Assembly (NCBI RefSeq): GCF_002834295.1 | Contig: NZ_PISP01000001.1 | Span: forward strand, 186,001 to 250,000 | Direction of reading: 5' to 3' | Source of the DNA: Rhodohalobacter barkolensis | Lineage (GTDB): Bacteria > Bacteroidota > Rhodothermia > Balneolales > Balneolaceae | Length of the DNA stretch: 64,000 bases | Shown here: one piece after another, positions 44,532 to 54,300 of the stretch | Position numbering within the stretch: the stretch's first letter is position 1 | Layout of the letters: the number at the start of each line of letters is the position of its first letter | The notes under the pieces: model-generated | Database searches by the model: none | What the model was told of the DNA's origin: nothing | The model's input: only the letters and a program-made list of their open reading frames with translations | Made by a program: the position numbers and the translations under genes

Positions 44532-45386
44532 ATGATTAAGAGGATTTTGGTGGCTTTAGATCCGGATGGCGATACTCCTGTGGCAACACGCTACGCAATT
44601 CGCCTTGCAAAAAAGTTCGATGCCGAATTGACGGGTTTAGCAGTAGTAGATGTTGGGAATTTGAACACCATGATTGGTGTAGGAGGGTACGGAACCGAGT
44701 ATGCAGCCAGAGAAGTATGGGTAGAAATGACTGAAGAGACTCAAAAAGTTGCACAGAATTTATTGAATGTATTTAAAAAATCTGTTGAAAAAGAGGGAAT
44801 AAGACACCGCGATTTAAAGCAACAAGGGGCTTCAGCAGAGTTAATCATTGAAGAGATGAAATACCACGATCTGCTGGTTTTGGGAAGAGATTCTAAATTT
44901 TTTTACAGTGAACCTGATAAAGATACACGCACCTTAGCCAAGGTGGTAAAGGGTGGAGTTTCTCCGACGTTAGTTGTCACAGATGAATACAGAGAGATTG
45001 AAAATATTATGATTGCATTTGACGGTAGCTCTGCTGCTGCACGATCCTTGAAAGCTTTTGTTCATTTGCTGCCCTATGGGAAAGATATTGAGATTGATCT
45101 GGTGAATGTAGCTGATGGTGAATCGAGTGAGGCTATGGAAAAATCAGCAAGCATATTGAAAATGGCTGAAAATTATTTAAAGGCTCACAATTTTAACTAT
45201 ATCATCAAAACTGTATTGGAGAAAGGGGAACCCGGCTTGAGAATTCTGGATCGTCAACTGATGAAGAATCCGGATCTTCTGCTTTTGGGGGCACACTCAG
45301 TGTCTGCAGTAAAACGGACAGCATTTGGGTCAACAACGCACTACCTGATTACAAGCACAATGGGTCCGTTGTTTTTAAGTCCATAA
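44532..45386 (+). CDS. Universal stress protein, tandem UspA domains
   Basis: 284 residues made of two Usp domains. The first begins KRILVALDPDGDTPVATRYA and ends near residue 140. The second begins NIMIAFDGSSAAARSLKAF and ends with the nucleotide-binding style motif LLLGAHSVSAVKRTAFGSTTHYL. Usp proteins act in survival under stress, often binding ATP. The ATG at 44532 has GGGAGA upstream and is preferred over the TTG at 44517. It is the last gene of the stress-related cluster and is followed by a shared terminator. Confidence 0.93.
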   Translation: MIKRILVALDPDGDTPVATRYAIRLAKKFDAELTGLAVVDVGNLNTMIGVGGYGTEYAAREVWVEMTEETQKVAQNLLNVFKKSVEKEGIRHRDLKQQGASAELIIEEMKYHDLLVLGRDSKFFYSEPDKDTRTLAKVVKGGVSPTLVVTDEYREIENIMIAFDGSSAAARSLKAFVHLLPYGKDIEIDLVNVADGESSEAMEKSASILKMAENYLKAHNFNYIIKTVLEKGEPGLRILDRQLMKNPDLLLLGAHSVSAVKRTAFGSTTHYLITSTMGPLFLSP

Positions 45387-45435
45387 ATTGCGGTTACTGT
45401 CGGAACTGTTTCACTAATGTTTGTACCAAAACAAA

Positions 45436-45477
45436 AAAGCCTTGCAAGTTATTGACCTGCAAGGCTTTAATTTTTTA
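45436..45477. terminator. Bidirectional intrinsic terminator (usp and tRNA-Leu)
   Basis: AAAGCCTTGCA (45436-45446) pairs with TGCAAGGCTTT (45458-45468), an 11-bp stem. T-rich runs follow on both strands, so it can end the usp transcript and the minus-strand tRNA transcript. Confidence 0.9.
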
Positions 45478-45481
45478 ACTG

Positions 45482-45565
45482 TACCCGAGAGAGGACTTGA
45501 ACCTCCACGCCCGTAAGGGCATACGCACCTGAAGCGCACGCGTCTACCAATTCCGCCACTCGGGC
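45482..45565 (-). tRNA. tRNA-Leu (anticodon CAG)
   Basis: 84-nt class II tRNA on the minus strand. Acceptor GCCCGAG pairs with CTCGGGT, with a G-U closing pair. The D arm is GGCGGAATTGGTAGACGC. The anticodon arm is TGCGC-TTCAGGT-GCGTA with anticodon CAG. A long variable arm (GCCC/GGGC) and a T arm containing GTTCAAGTC complete it. The CCA end is not encoded. The 317-nt gap upstream (45566-45882) holds its promoter and the start region of the sugar porter gene; nothing else is seen. Confidence 0.96.
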
Positions 45566-45882
45566 ATTTCGAATTGATTTTAGATCCCAAATATAGGAAG
45601 CTTTTTACTCTCTTTGCAATAAGAAATTAATTCCCGTAAAAATTATTTCTGATGGGATTTCAGAATTGATTTTCTGTTGTGCTCTATCTCTCAATGGCGG
45701 ATTGCACATACTGAAATCAATAAAAGTAGAGAGCCGGATTTCAATAAAAATTTTTTAGTTTACAAGCGAAATTTCAGATTAGAATGGGGGCTTTAATTTT
45801 TTATCCTGTCTCTATCATGATTTATTCACTCAATGTATTGGATCTATAAACGACGGCTCTACTTTAAAACAAATTTATAAGC

Positions 45883-47316
45883 ATGGATAATAAAAACGTT
45901 ACGGAAGAGGTAGGAATTGATAATATGGGAAGGGTTATCTTTCTATCAACTATTGCAGCTATTGGAGGTTTTCTTTTCGGATTTGATAGTGGTGTGATCA
46001 ACGGTACAGTTGGGGCACTGCAAGAGGCATTTAACTCAGATGCTGTCGGGACGGGTTTTAATGTAGCCTCGATGTTACTTGGTTGTGCTCTGGGTGCTTT
46101 TTTTGGTGGTAGCCTTGCCGATAAATTTGGCCGGAAACCAATTCTGCTAATTACAGCTGTGGCCTTTATTTTCAGTGCATGGGGATCCGGTGCAGCCGGA
46201 AGTTCGACGTTCTTTGTATTTGCCAGAATTCTGGGTGGATTTGCTGTGGGGGCTGCAAGTGTGCTGGTTCCGGCGTACATCAGTGAAATTGCTCCTCCAA
46301 AGGTGCGTGGTGCCTTAACCACATTGATGCAGCTGATGATTGTAATCGGTCTGTTTATCGCATTTGTAAGTAACTACAATATTGCCGGAAGTGCCGGTGG
46401 TGCAACGGAACCGTTTTGGGGTGGTTTTGATGCGTGGCAATGGATGTTCTGGGTTGAGATGATTCCCGCCGGAATATTCTTTTTAGGCCTGTTGTTTATA
46501 CCCGAATCACCAAGATATCTGGTTGCAGCCGGTAAACTGGATGAAGCAAGAGCAGTTTTATCCAGCTTGGCTACCGGAGATACTGCTGATGATAAGATCA
46601 AGGATATTCAGTCTACTTTAGAGGAAAATCGGAAGCCAAGACTTTCAGATATTATTTCAAAACATACCGGAAAAATTCAGCCGATTATCTGGGTAGGCTT
46701 GGGTTTAACAACTCTTCAGCAGTTTACAGGCATCAATGTGGTTTTCTACTATGGAGCAACACTTTGGCAAGCAGCAGGCTTTACAGAAGAAAATGCTTTA
46801 CTTCAGAATGTGATCAGCGGATCGGTTAACGTGCTATTTACATTTGTGGCTATTGCGCTGGTCGACAAAGTAGGACGTAAGCCACTATTGATGATTGGAG
46901 CTTTGGGTCAGGCTGTAATGCTTGGAATATTAGCCTTAATATTTGGTACTGCAGCCGCTACCGATGGTGGTGCACTACAGCTTGAGGGTAATATGGGACT
47001 GTATGCCCTGCTATCTGCCAATGGTTATATTGCATTTTTTGCTTTCACATGGGGACCGATTATGTGGGTTATGCTGGGTGAAATGTTCCCTAACCAGTTC
47101 CGGGGCGCGGCACTTGCCGTCTGTGGATTAATTCACTGGTTATCAAATTTCACTATTACCATGACATTCCCCGTACTACTGGCGTCTATAGGTCTTGGAT
47201 TATCATATGGCATTTATGCAGGATTTGGCGTCATCGCATTCTTTTTTGTGAAACGCTATGTGGTTGAAACAAAAGGGCGTACACTGGAAGATATGTCCCG
47301 CGATATCCAGAAATAA
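45883..47316 (+). CDS. Sugar porter, major facilitator superfamily
   Basis: 477-residue, 12-helix importer of the GLUT/XylE type. Signatures include GGFLFGFDSGVINGT in helix 1, DKFGRKP in loop 2-3, VPAYISEIAPPKVRGAL, PESPRYLV, QQFTGINVVFYY in helix 7 and VDKVGRKPLLM, with the end motif VVETKGRTLEDM. It probably carries a hexose by proton symport or facilitated diffusion. As the first gene upstream of an amino-sugar deaminase it may carry the monosaccharide released by the downstream locus; the substrate is inferred only from place. Confidence 0.95.
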   Translation: MDNKNVTEEVGIDNMGRVIFLSTIAAIGGFLFGFDSGVINGTVGALQEAFNSDAVGTGFNVASMLLGCALGAFFGGSLADKFGRKPILLITAVAFIFSAWGSGAAGSSTFFVFARILGGFAVGAASVLVPAYISEIAPPKVRGALTTLMQLMIVIGLFIAFVSNYNIAGSAGGATEPFWGGFDAWQWMFWVEMIPAGIFFLGLLFIPESPRYLVAAGKLDEARAVLSSLATGDTADDKIKDIQSTLEENRKPRLSDIISKHTGKIQPIIWVGLGLTTLQQFTGINVVFYYGATLWQAAGFTEENALLQNVISGSVNVLFTFVAIALVDKVGRKPLLMIGALGQAVMLGILALIFGTAAATDGGALQLEGNMGLYALLSANGYIAFFAFTWGPIMWVMLGEMFPNQFRGAALAVCGLIHWLSNFTITMTFPVLLASIGLGLSYGIYAGFGVIAFFFVKRYVVETKGRTLEDMSRDIQK

Positions 47317-47325
47317 TCGATTTAC

Positions 47326-47355
47326 AACTGCAGCTATTTTGGAGCTGCAGTTTTC
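47326..47355 (+). terminator. Hairpin terminator after the sugar porter gene
   Basis: AACTGCAGCT pairs perfectly with AGCTGCAGTT over a 7-nt loop, followed by TTCTGTGTTT, 10 nt after the stop codon. Confidence 0.8.
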
Positions 47356-47387
47356 TGTGTTTATGTCATCAGATGAATTTCTTTTAT

Positions 47388-47427
47388 AAGCCATTACCGT
47401 TCTTAAAGATGTGGTAATGGTTTATTA
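47388..47427 (+). terminator. Second hairpin in the porter-nagB gap
   Basis: CCATTACC (47391-47398) pairs with GGTAATGG (47413-47420); flanking AAG and TTT extend it to 11 bp with one G-U pair. TTTATTAT follows. It may be a backup terminator or a leader structure for nagB. Confidence 0.55.
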
Positions 47428-47509
47428 TCATCTGTTTTCAGATCTATAATTTCTTTTGGGCATAAATTTACCAACCACCTTACTATTAATTGTATAAGTA
47501 CTATATAAC

Positions 47510-49414
47510 ATGGATTTGACCGATCATCTTGGGCAGAAAATTTTTGAAAAAATTGATACAACTATCTTTTCTGATGCTAGAGAAGCTTCGAAAGTTGTAG
47601 CGAACGAGATAGCCGGTCTTATTCGAGCCCGAAATCAGATTGGACAAAATACAGTTCTGGGCCTGGCCACCGGTTCAACTCCGATCCAGGTATATGGTGA
47701 ACTGGTTCGGTTACACCGTGAGGAGGGATTAAGTTTTGAAAGGGTAGTAACATTTAATCTGGATGAGTACTACCCAATCCGGCCGGAGGAACTGCAGAGC
47801 TACGTGAGGTTCATGAATGAGTATCTTTTTGACCACATTGATATCAAAAAAGAGAATGTTCACATTCCGGATGGTACACTCGAGAGGGAAGATGTTTATA
47901 AGTACTGCAAAGAGTACGAGCAGAAAATTGAGCAAGTTGGCGGACTGGATGTCCAGATATTAGGAATCGGCCGAACCGGCCATATTGGTTTTAACGAACC
48001 GGGATCGCTCGAAAAAACAAGAACCCGGTTGGTAACACTGGATGAGTTGACCCGGGCAGATGCGGCCGCATCATTTTTTGGTGAAGAGCATGTACCGCGA
48101 AGAGCCATTACAATGGGTGTTGGCACCATTCTGAAAGCCAAAAAGATCTATTTAATGGCTTGGGGGGAATCAAAAGCCTCAATTATTCAAAGGTCTGTAG
48201 AAGGTGAAATATCGGCCCAGGTTCCTGCTACTTTCCTTCAAAAGCACGAAAACACAAAAGTAATTCTGGATGAAGCGGCTGCTTCCGAATTGACCAGGAG
48301 GAAGACTCCGTGGCTGGTTGGTCCTTGTAAATGGGACGATCGAAGAATACGAAAAGCGGTTACCTGGCTAAGTCTAAAAATCAGTAAGCCCATTCTTAAA
48401 CTTACGGATGAGGATTATAATCAACATGGGATGAGTGATGTAGTTACTGATTACGGTCCTGCATACAATGTTAATATTCGTGTTTTTAATCAGGTTCAGC
48501 ACACTATAACCGGTTGGCCCGGTGGTAAACCCAATGCGGATGATTCTAACAGACCGGAACGGGCAGAACCATTTCCGAAAAGAGTTTTAATTTTTTCACC
48601 CCACCCGGATGATGACGTAATTTCAATGGGAGGTACCTTAATGCGTTTGACGGATCACGGTCATGAAGTTCACATAGCCTACCAGACATCGGGTAATATT
48701 TCTGTATACGACAATGAGGCCCTTCGATATGCTGATTTTATTTCCCAGTACAGTTCGAATAAAGCTGAGAAGAACCTATTTGAGAATTTGCTGAATTCAG
48801 TGGAAGAAAAAACTCCCGGTGATACAGATTCTGAAGTCATGCTGGAGATTAAAACGAAAATACGTCAGGCCGAAGCGCGTGCCGCATGTCGATATTCGGG
48901 CTTGCCTGAAGAGAATATTCACTTTTTAAATATGCCTTTTTATGAAACGGGAAGGGCTAAAAAGAATCATCTCTCTGATAATGATATCCGTTTAATACAA
49001 GATGTAATGGAAAAGGTGAAGCCTCATCAGATATATGCTGCCGGGGATTTATCTGATCCGCACGGGACTCACAGAATTTGCTGGGATGCCATTCGTACCG
49101 CACTCGAAAATCTTAAAAACGAAGCGTGGATGAAAGACTGTTTTGTCTGGCTGTATAAAGGTGTTTGGCAGGATTGGGATATCAGTGATATTGATATGGC
49201 TGTGCCGTTGAGTCCGGATGAGAGGTTGAAAAAACGCCGTGCGATTTTTAAACACGCTTCGCAGAAAGATCAGCCAAAATATCCCGGAGCCGAAAGCCGT
49301 GAATTCTGGATGATTGCTGATGAACGAACGATGAAAACAGCTAAACTTTATGATCAGCTGGGACTTGCAGAGTACGACTCTATTGAAGGTTTTACACGCT
49401 ATATGTTAGACTGA
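47510..49414 (+). CDS. nagB: Glucosamine-6-phosphate deaminase fused to a PIG-L/LmbE deacetylase domain
   Basis: 634-residue cytoplasmic fusion. The N-terminal NagB-like domain (1-300) has GLATGSTPIQVY, the catalytic region FNLDEYYPI (Asp near 84), and GRTGHIGFNEPGS, where the residue matching E. coli Asp141 is Thr. The C-terminal domain (about 355-630) has the zinc-binding SPHPDDDVISMGG motif and DPHGTHR, as in PIG-L deacetylases. NagB converts glucosamine-6-phosphate to fructose-6-phosphate and ammonia. The fused deacetylase suggests that the N-acetyl group is removed by the same protein. Such fusions are known in Bacteroidota; the combined activity is inferred. Confidence 0.93.
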   Translation: MDLTDHLGQKIFEKIDTTIFSDAREASKVVANEIAGLIRARNQIGQNTVLGLATGSTPIQVYGELVRLHREEGLSFERVVTFNLDEYYPIRPEELQSYVRFMNEYLFDHIDIKKENVHIPDGTLEREDVYKYCKEYEQKIEQVGGLDVQILGIGRTGHIGFNEPGSLEKTRTRLVTLDELTRADAAASFFGEEHVPRRAITMGVGTILKAKKIYLMAWGESKASIIQRSVEGEISAQVPATFLQKHENTKVILDEAAASELTRRKTPWLVGPCKWDDRRIRKAVTWLSLKISKPILKLTDEDYNQHGMSDVVTDYGPAYNVNIRVFNQVQHTITGWPGGKPNADDSNRPERAEPFPKRVLIFSPHPDDDVISMGGTLMRLTDHGHEVHIAYQTSGNISVYDNEALRYADFISQYSSNKAEKNLFENLLNSVEEKTPGDTDSEVMLEIKTKIRQAEARAACRYSGLPEENIHFLNMPFYETGRAKKNHLSDNDIRLIQDVMEKVKPHQIYAAGDLSDPHGTHRICWDAIRTALENLKNEAWMKDCFVWLYKGVWQDWDISDIDMAVPLSPDERLKKRRAIFKHASQKDQPKYPGAESREFWMIADERTMKTAKLYDQLGLAEYDSIEGFTRYMLD

Positions 49415-49610
49415 TATTTTAAATCTGAATTAAGGTATTGTATCTCAGAAGTAAAAAATCTATTTATAAGACTATTGTGGTTTGGATAATGGTATGTTGT
49501 GAATGAAAATTACGGGAATAGCACAACTTATCTCCAATTTTGCTCATTACGATTGTTGAACTATCTAAGAAACTCCTTGTCTACTATTAATTTAACTGGA
49601 GCTTACTGAA

Positions 49611-50156
49611 ATGGATGGTGGAGATAAAGCTCATCATAAACTTGTGGAACAAATACGTTCAGGAGATCAGTGTGCTTTTGAAAAACTGTTCCACCTCCAT
49701 TATGCAAGGCTCTGCGTTTTCTCGAACAGTTACTTAAAATCACTGGACGTGGCCCGGGACGTGGTTCAGGAAGTATTTATTAAAATTTGGGATAACAGAG
49801 AAGAGTTTGAAATCCGGCACTCTTTAAAAGCCTATCTATACCAGGCTGTACGGAATCAGTCGCTCAATCATCTTGAAAAAAATAAGCAGAAAATTAGACT
49901 GAAAGAGAGCTTAAAAGAGCAGAGGGATCTGCTTCAGGAAGAAGTTCCCACAGATTTTAGTACCGAAGAGCTTACCCAAAAAGTGTGGAAAATTGTTGAT
50001 GAGCTACCCGAAAGGCGTAAGATGATCTTTATTCTCTACCGTAAACACGGTTTATCTTATAAAGAGATTGCCGAAGTGATGGACATTACTCGGAAAACGG
50101 TAGAAAACCAGATGGGGAAATCACTGCAATACCTGAGAGAACGACTCGACTTATAG
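49611..50156 (+). CDS. ECF sigma-70 factor (FecI-like)
   Basis: 181 residues. Region 2 reads DVARDVVQEVFIKIWDNRE and region 4 contains LPERRKMIFILYRKHGLSYKEIAEVMDI followed by KTVENQ. Such factors in this phylum are held by a FecR protein and released when the partnered SusC receptor is loaded. The FecR and SusC genes follow directly, so the likely target is the SusC/SusD locus here. Confidence 0.96.
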   Translation: MDGGDKAHHKLVEQIRSGDQCAFEKLFHLHYARLCVFSNSYLKSLDVARDVVQEVFIKIWDNREEFEIRHSLKAYLYQAVRNQSLNHLEKNKQKIRLKESLKEQRDLLQEEVPTDFSTEELTQKVWKIVDELPERRKMIFILYRKHGLSYKEIAEVMDITRKTVENQMGKSLQYLRERLDL

Positions 50157-50237
50157 TTTAATTTTTTCAAGAAAAATTTAAATACAGTGGGGGGATCACC
50201 ATCTGTCCTTGTCTAAAAAGTAACAAAATTGATATGT

Positions 50238-51293
50238 ATGGTAAATAAAGATGAAATATGGCCGGTAATTGTCAGGTATTTAGATAATACGATGGACAAT
50301 TACGATTCTAAGAGGCTGGAAGATTGGCTTTCGGAGAGCAATGAAAATAGTAAAATCCTCCACTCGGTTAGTCAGATCTGGAAAGCTTCTGAAGATAAAT
50401 CTCAGGATATAATAATCCAGGAATTGAATCTCGAAGAGGATTGGAAAAGCATTTCTGATCATATTAACACCTCGGATGAGGAGCAAAAAAAGGCAAGGAT
50501 ACTGAAATTTAAGCGGCTGCGTAAGCGCCAGCAATTTGTATCCCGGTTTATGAAGGTAGCTATTCTGGTACTCGTAGCCGTAGCGTCCGGATTGTTAACA
50601 CTTCAATACGCTCCGGCACCACAGGAAAAAGATTACGATCCTGTATTTAATGAAATTAGAACAAGTGCAGGGGAGCGTGCCAGAGTTGATCTGGGTGACG
50701 GTTCTAAGGTTACACTTAATTCGGCAAGTAAGTTGATTATGCCGGAGACATTCAGTCAAAAAACCCGGGAAGTTGAACTGCAGGGGCAGGCATTTTTTGA
50801 TATAGAATCCGACAGAAACCGTCCATTTTTGATTCACACTCAGACTGGAGTGATCGAAGTAGTGGGCACATCATTCGACGTTCGCTCATACAGTGAAGAT
50901 GATCTGATTGAAGTGGTGGTTCGGGAAGGTACTGTAGAAATTAGCCAACAGGATGAGCCGGACCAGAAGCTGATTGTTAATGAAGGATATAAAGGTTCAA
51001 TCGTAGTTTCTGAAAATCGTCTCAACCTAAAATGGGTTGATGATCTGGATAGCTATTTTGGCTGGATGGAAGGCCGCATAGTTTTTCGTGAAGACCCTTT
51101 ATATAGTGTATTCCGCCAGATCGAAAGAATCTACGATGTTGAAATAAGTTACATGGGGACGGATGATTCTATTTTAGAAAAAGAATTTTCGGCTGATCTG
51201 AAAACAAGGTCAGTCCGTGAAGTGATGGACGTTTTGAAAATGACCATGGACATCGAGTTTGAAATAGAAGATGACCGTGTGATCATTTTATAA
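50238..51293 (+). CDS. FecR-family anti-sigma factor
   Basis: 351 residues. A cytoplasmic N-terminal sigma-binding region (1-90) is followed by one membrane helix (MKVAILVLVAVASGLLTLQYA), a periplasmic FecR domain (about 125-225, with RTSAGERARVDLGDGSKVTLNSAS) and a C-terminal DUF4974-like domain (about 265-350). The ATG at 50238 is preferred over the TTG at 50229. It should relay the SusC signal to the upstream sigma factor. Confidence 0.95.
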   Translation: MVNKDEIWPVIVRYLDNTMDNYDSKRLEDWLSESNENSKILHSVSQIWKASEDKSQDIIIQELNLEEDWKSISDHINTSDEEQKKARILKFKRLRKRQQFVSRFMKVAILVLVAVASGLLTLQYAPAPQEKDYDPVFNEIRTSAGERARVDLGDGSKVTLNSASKLIMPETFSQKTREVELQGQAFFDIESDRNRPFLIHTQTGVIEVVGTSFDVRSYSEDDLIEVVVREGTVEISQQDEPDQKLIVNEGYKGSIVVSENRLNLKWVDDLDSYFGWMEGRIVFREDPLYSVFRQIERIYDVEISYMGTDDSILEKEFSADLKTRSVREVMDVLKMTMDIEFEIEDDRVIIL

Positions 51294-51358
51294 AGTTTTG
51301 TGTCTCGACAGACATAAAAAGAACAGTAACAGTAACAAATAATCAAAAACCCACGCGT

Positions 51359-54300
51359 ATGAAAACCGTTACGTTGATAAAAGGATTTACTTTCCTGCTA
51401 TTGATGGTGATGATCTCATCATTGATGCCGGCAAAAGCATCCGTTCAAAATCAGTCTTCGGAGTCTGAGTTACCGCAGTTGGTAACCTATTATTCCGTTA
51501 AGAACTACAGTAGTCAAATACCGGAGTTACAATCTTCTATATCTGTTGATTTTCAAAATATCTCAGTTGTGGAAGCGCTTTTCCAAGTTGCCGAAAAAGC
51601 AGACCTGGAAATCGCATTCGATTCCGGAATTTTTGACGATGATGATCTGGTAACATTACAGAATAATAAAATCAGTGTAGGTGAATCACTTGAACAGATT
51701 TTAAAAAACACCGGATACGAAGCGGTTATAACATCACGCCGCCAAATCATACTTCGCGAAAGAGTTGTGGAAGAGATTGAGGAAGAGGAGTTGATGGTAG
51801 ATGTTCAGGGACAAGTTGTGGATGCCGAAACCGGTGAGCCGCTGTTTGGTGTTACCGTTTTTGTTGTTGGAACACAAACCGGTACAACTACCGATGCTGA
51901 AGGAAGATTTACCTTAACAGTTCCGGATGGTGGCGAAGTTTTGGCTTTTTCATACGTTGGATATGTAAGACAAGAAGTTCCAATTGAAGATGAAACGGAG
52001 TTTTTCATTGAAATGAGATCCGATGTGGCCATGCTTGAAGATGTAGTCGTTGTCGGGTATGGTGTTCAGCAAAGAACAGAGGTAACCGGTTCCGTCTCTT
52101 CTATAAATGCTGAAACTATTCAGAATAATCCAACTTCAAGTTTTGAAAATGCCCTTCAGGGTCGACTTGCAGGTGTAAACGTAGCAGAATCGACCGGTGA
52201 ACCCGGAGCTGCTCCTCAGGTGGTTATCCGTGGTACAGGTTCTATTTCTGCGGGTAACGATCCTCTCTATGTAATTGATGGAGTTCCTCTGTCTCAAAAC
52301 TACAATCAGCAGGGATCTATCGGATCACAGCGGGCGTCTTTTCAACCCCCAAGAGCGAATCCGTTATCAACACTGAACCCGAATGACATTGAGTCGATTG
52401 AGGTACTGAAAGATGCTTCTGCAGCAGCTATTTACGGTTCAAGAGGTTCAAACGGTGTAGTTTTGATTACTACCAGACAAGGTAGAAAAGATACTGCACC
52501 TCAGGTCAATTTCAGGACTTACTTGGGAGTTCAGACTCCATTTAACGTACCGGAACTGATGAATGCAGAGGAGATTATTGACTACACAAAAGATGCGAGA
52601 AATAATACCTATCTGAGAGAGCAGGATCCGACCAATCCTTCCAGCCCATTCTATAACCCGCAGTATGATCCTGATACGAATGCAGGCCGAGAGGCTTCCG
52701 GCGCAACGGGTAACCATATCATTCCGGATGCATATGTAAATTGGGACGGAACAGATACAGACTGGCTTGACCTGGTACTGGATCAATCCGTACTTCAAAA
52801 TTATGATATGTCGGTTAGTGGCGGTTCGTCAAACGTAACCTACTTTTTAGGAGGTGGTTACATGGATCAAACTGGTATAGTAGAGGGTTCCGCATTTAAC
52901 CGATACTCAATCAATGCGAATCTAAATGCAGACCTTTCAGAAAAAGTTCAGCTTGGACTTACTGTAAATGGAGCCTTTACCGAACATGATAGAAAACCGG
53001 CCGGCGCTCCCTACTTCGGAACACCTCCGGGTATTATCTATTCTGCTATGACGCAATCTCCGGTTGTAGATCCATACAACGAAGATGGCACTTATCGTCA
53101 GCTGGAGGGAAGTCATAATGACCTTGGTGGTGCGATGACAACAACCAACCACCCGCTTGCTGTAAGAGATTACATTGATGAGCGCATTGCGAATAACAGA
53201 ATTTACGGTAATCTGAATACCAGATATCAAATACTGGAAAACTTGCAGTTTAAGACAATGGTAGGATATGACCTTGATAACTATCAAAGATCCTATTACC
53301 AGGGAACGCAACTCTATTACAGAGGTGGCGATCCAAGACCATTCGGACAATCCTCATCAGCTCAGAGTTTTAACTGGCTGTGGGAAAATACACTGAACTA
53401 CCAGGCATCTGTCGGTGAAGATCATCGTATTGATGCGGTTGCAGGTTACACTGTTCAAAAGCAGCGTGATGAAAGAAACTCTGTAGAAGCACAGAATTTC
53501 CCGGATGATCAGATAAAAACTGTAAACGGTGGCCAAGTAACCAATGGATCACAATTTATAGAAGAGTGGTCGTTGATCTCTTATTTGGCTCGTGTCAATT
53601 ACGTGTTTAAAGATCGCTATCTCCTTACCGGTACCATCCGTTCTGACAGATCGTCAAGGTTTGGTGCGAATAATCAGACAGGTGTATTCCCATCCGTTTC
53701 TTTGGGTTGGAGAATGACACGTGAGCCTTTTATGGCTGATCAGAACTTGTTCAGTGAGTTGAAGCCAAGAATTAGTTACGGTGTTACGGGTAACTTCCTG
53801 ATTCCTAACTACGGTTCAATCGGTCTGTTGTCGGGTTCAAACTATGTGTTTGATGATCAAATTGTTTCAGGAGCAACTCCTTCAACTTTAGGTAACTCAG
53901 AACTTACATGGGAAACCACCAAGCAGTTGAATGTTGGTCTTGACTATGCACTTATGGAGGATCGTATTTACGGTTCGTTTGATTATTACGTGAGTAACAC
54001 AGAAGATTTACTTCTTGAGGTGAACATTCCTGCAGTTACAGGCTTTACTCGTGCACTAACCAATATCGGTGAAGTTGAAAACAAAGGTTTTGAAGTTCAG
54101 CTTACCTCACGAAATATGGTCGGAGCTTTCCAATGGTCAACAGATTTTAACTTCTCTACAAACACAAATGAGGTTAAAAAACTGGGTAACGAAGGAGATC
54201 CGATTCTCGTACCGGGTGCTGCCGGAGTTCGACACATCACCCGAGTAGGTGATGCTATCGGTAGCTACTATGGCTATGAAGTTGTGGGCATTTTCCAAAC

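Noticed and set aside
45482-45565. tRNA-Leu as an attachment site of an integrated element
   Set aside because: No integrase or direct repeat of the tRNA end was seen on either side.
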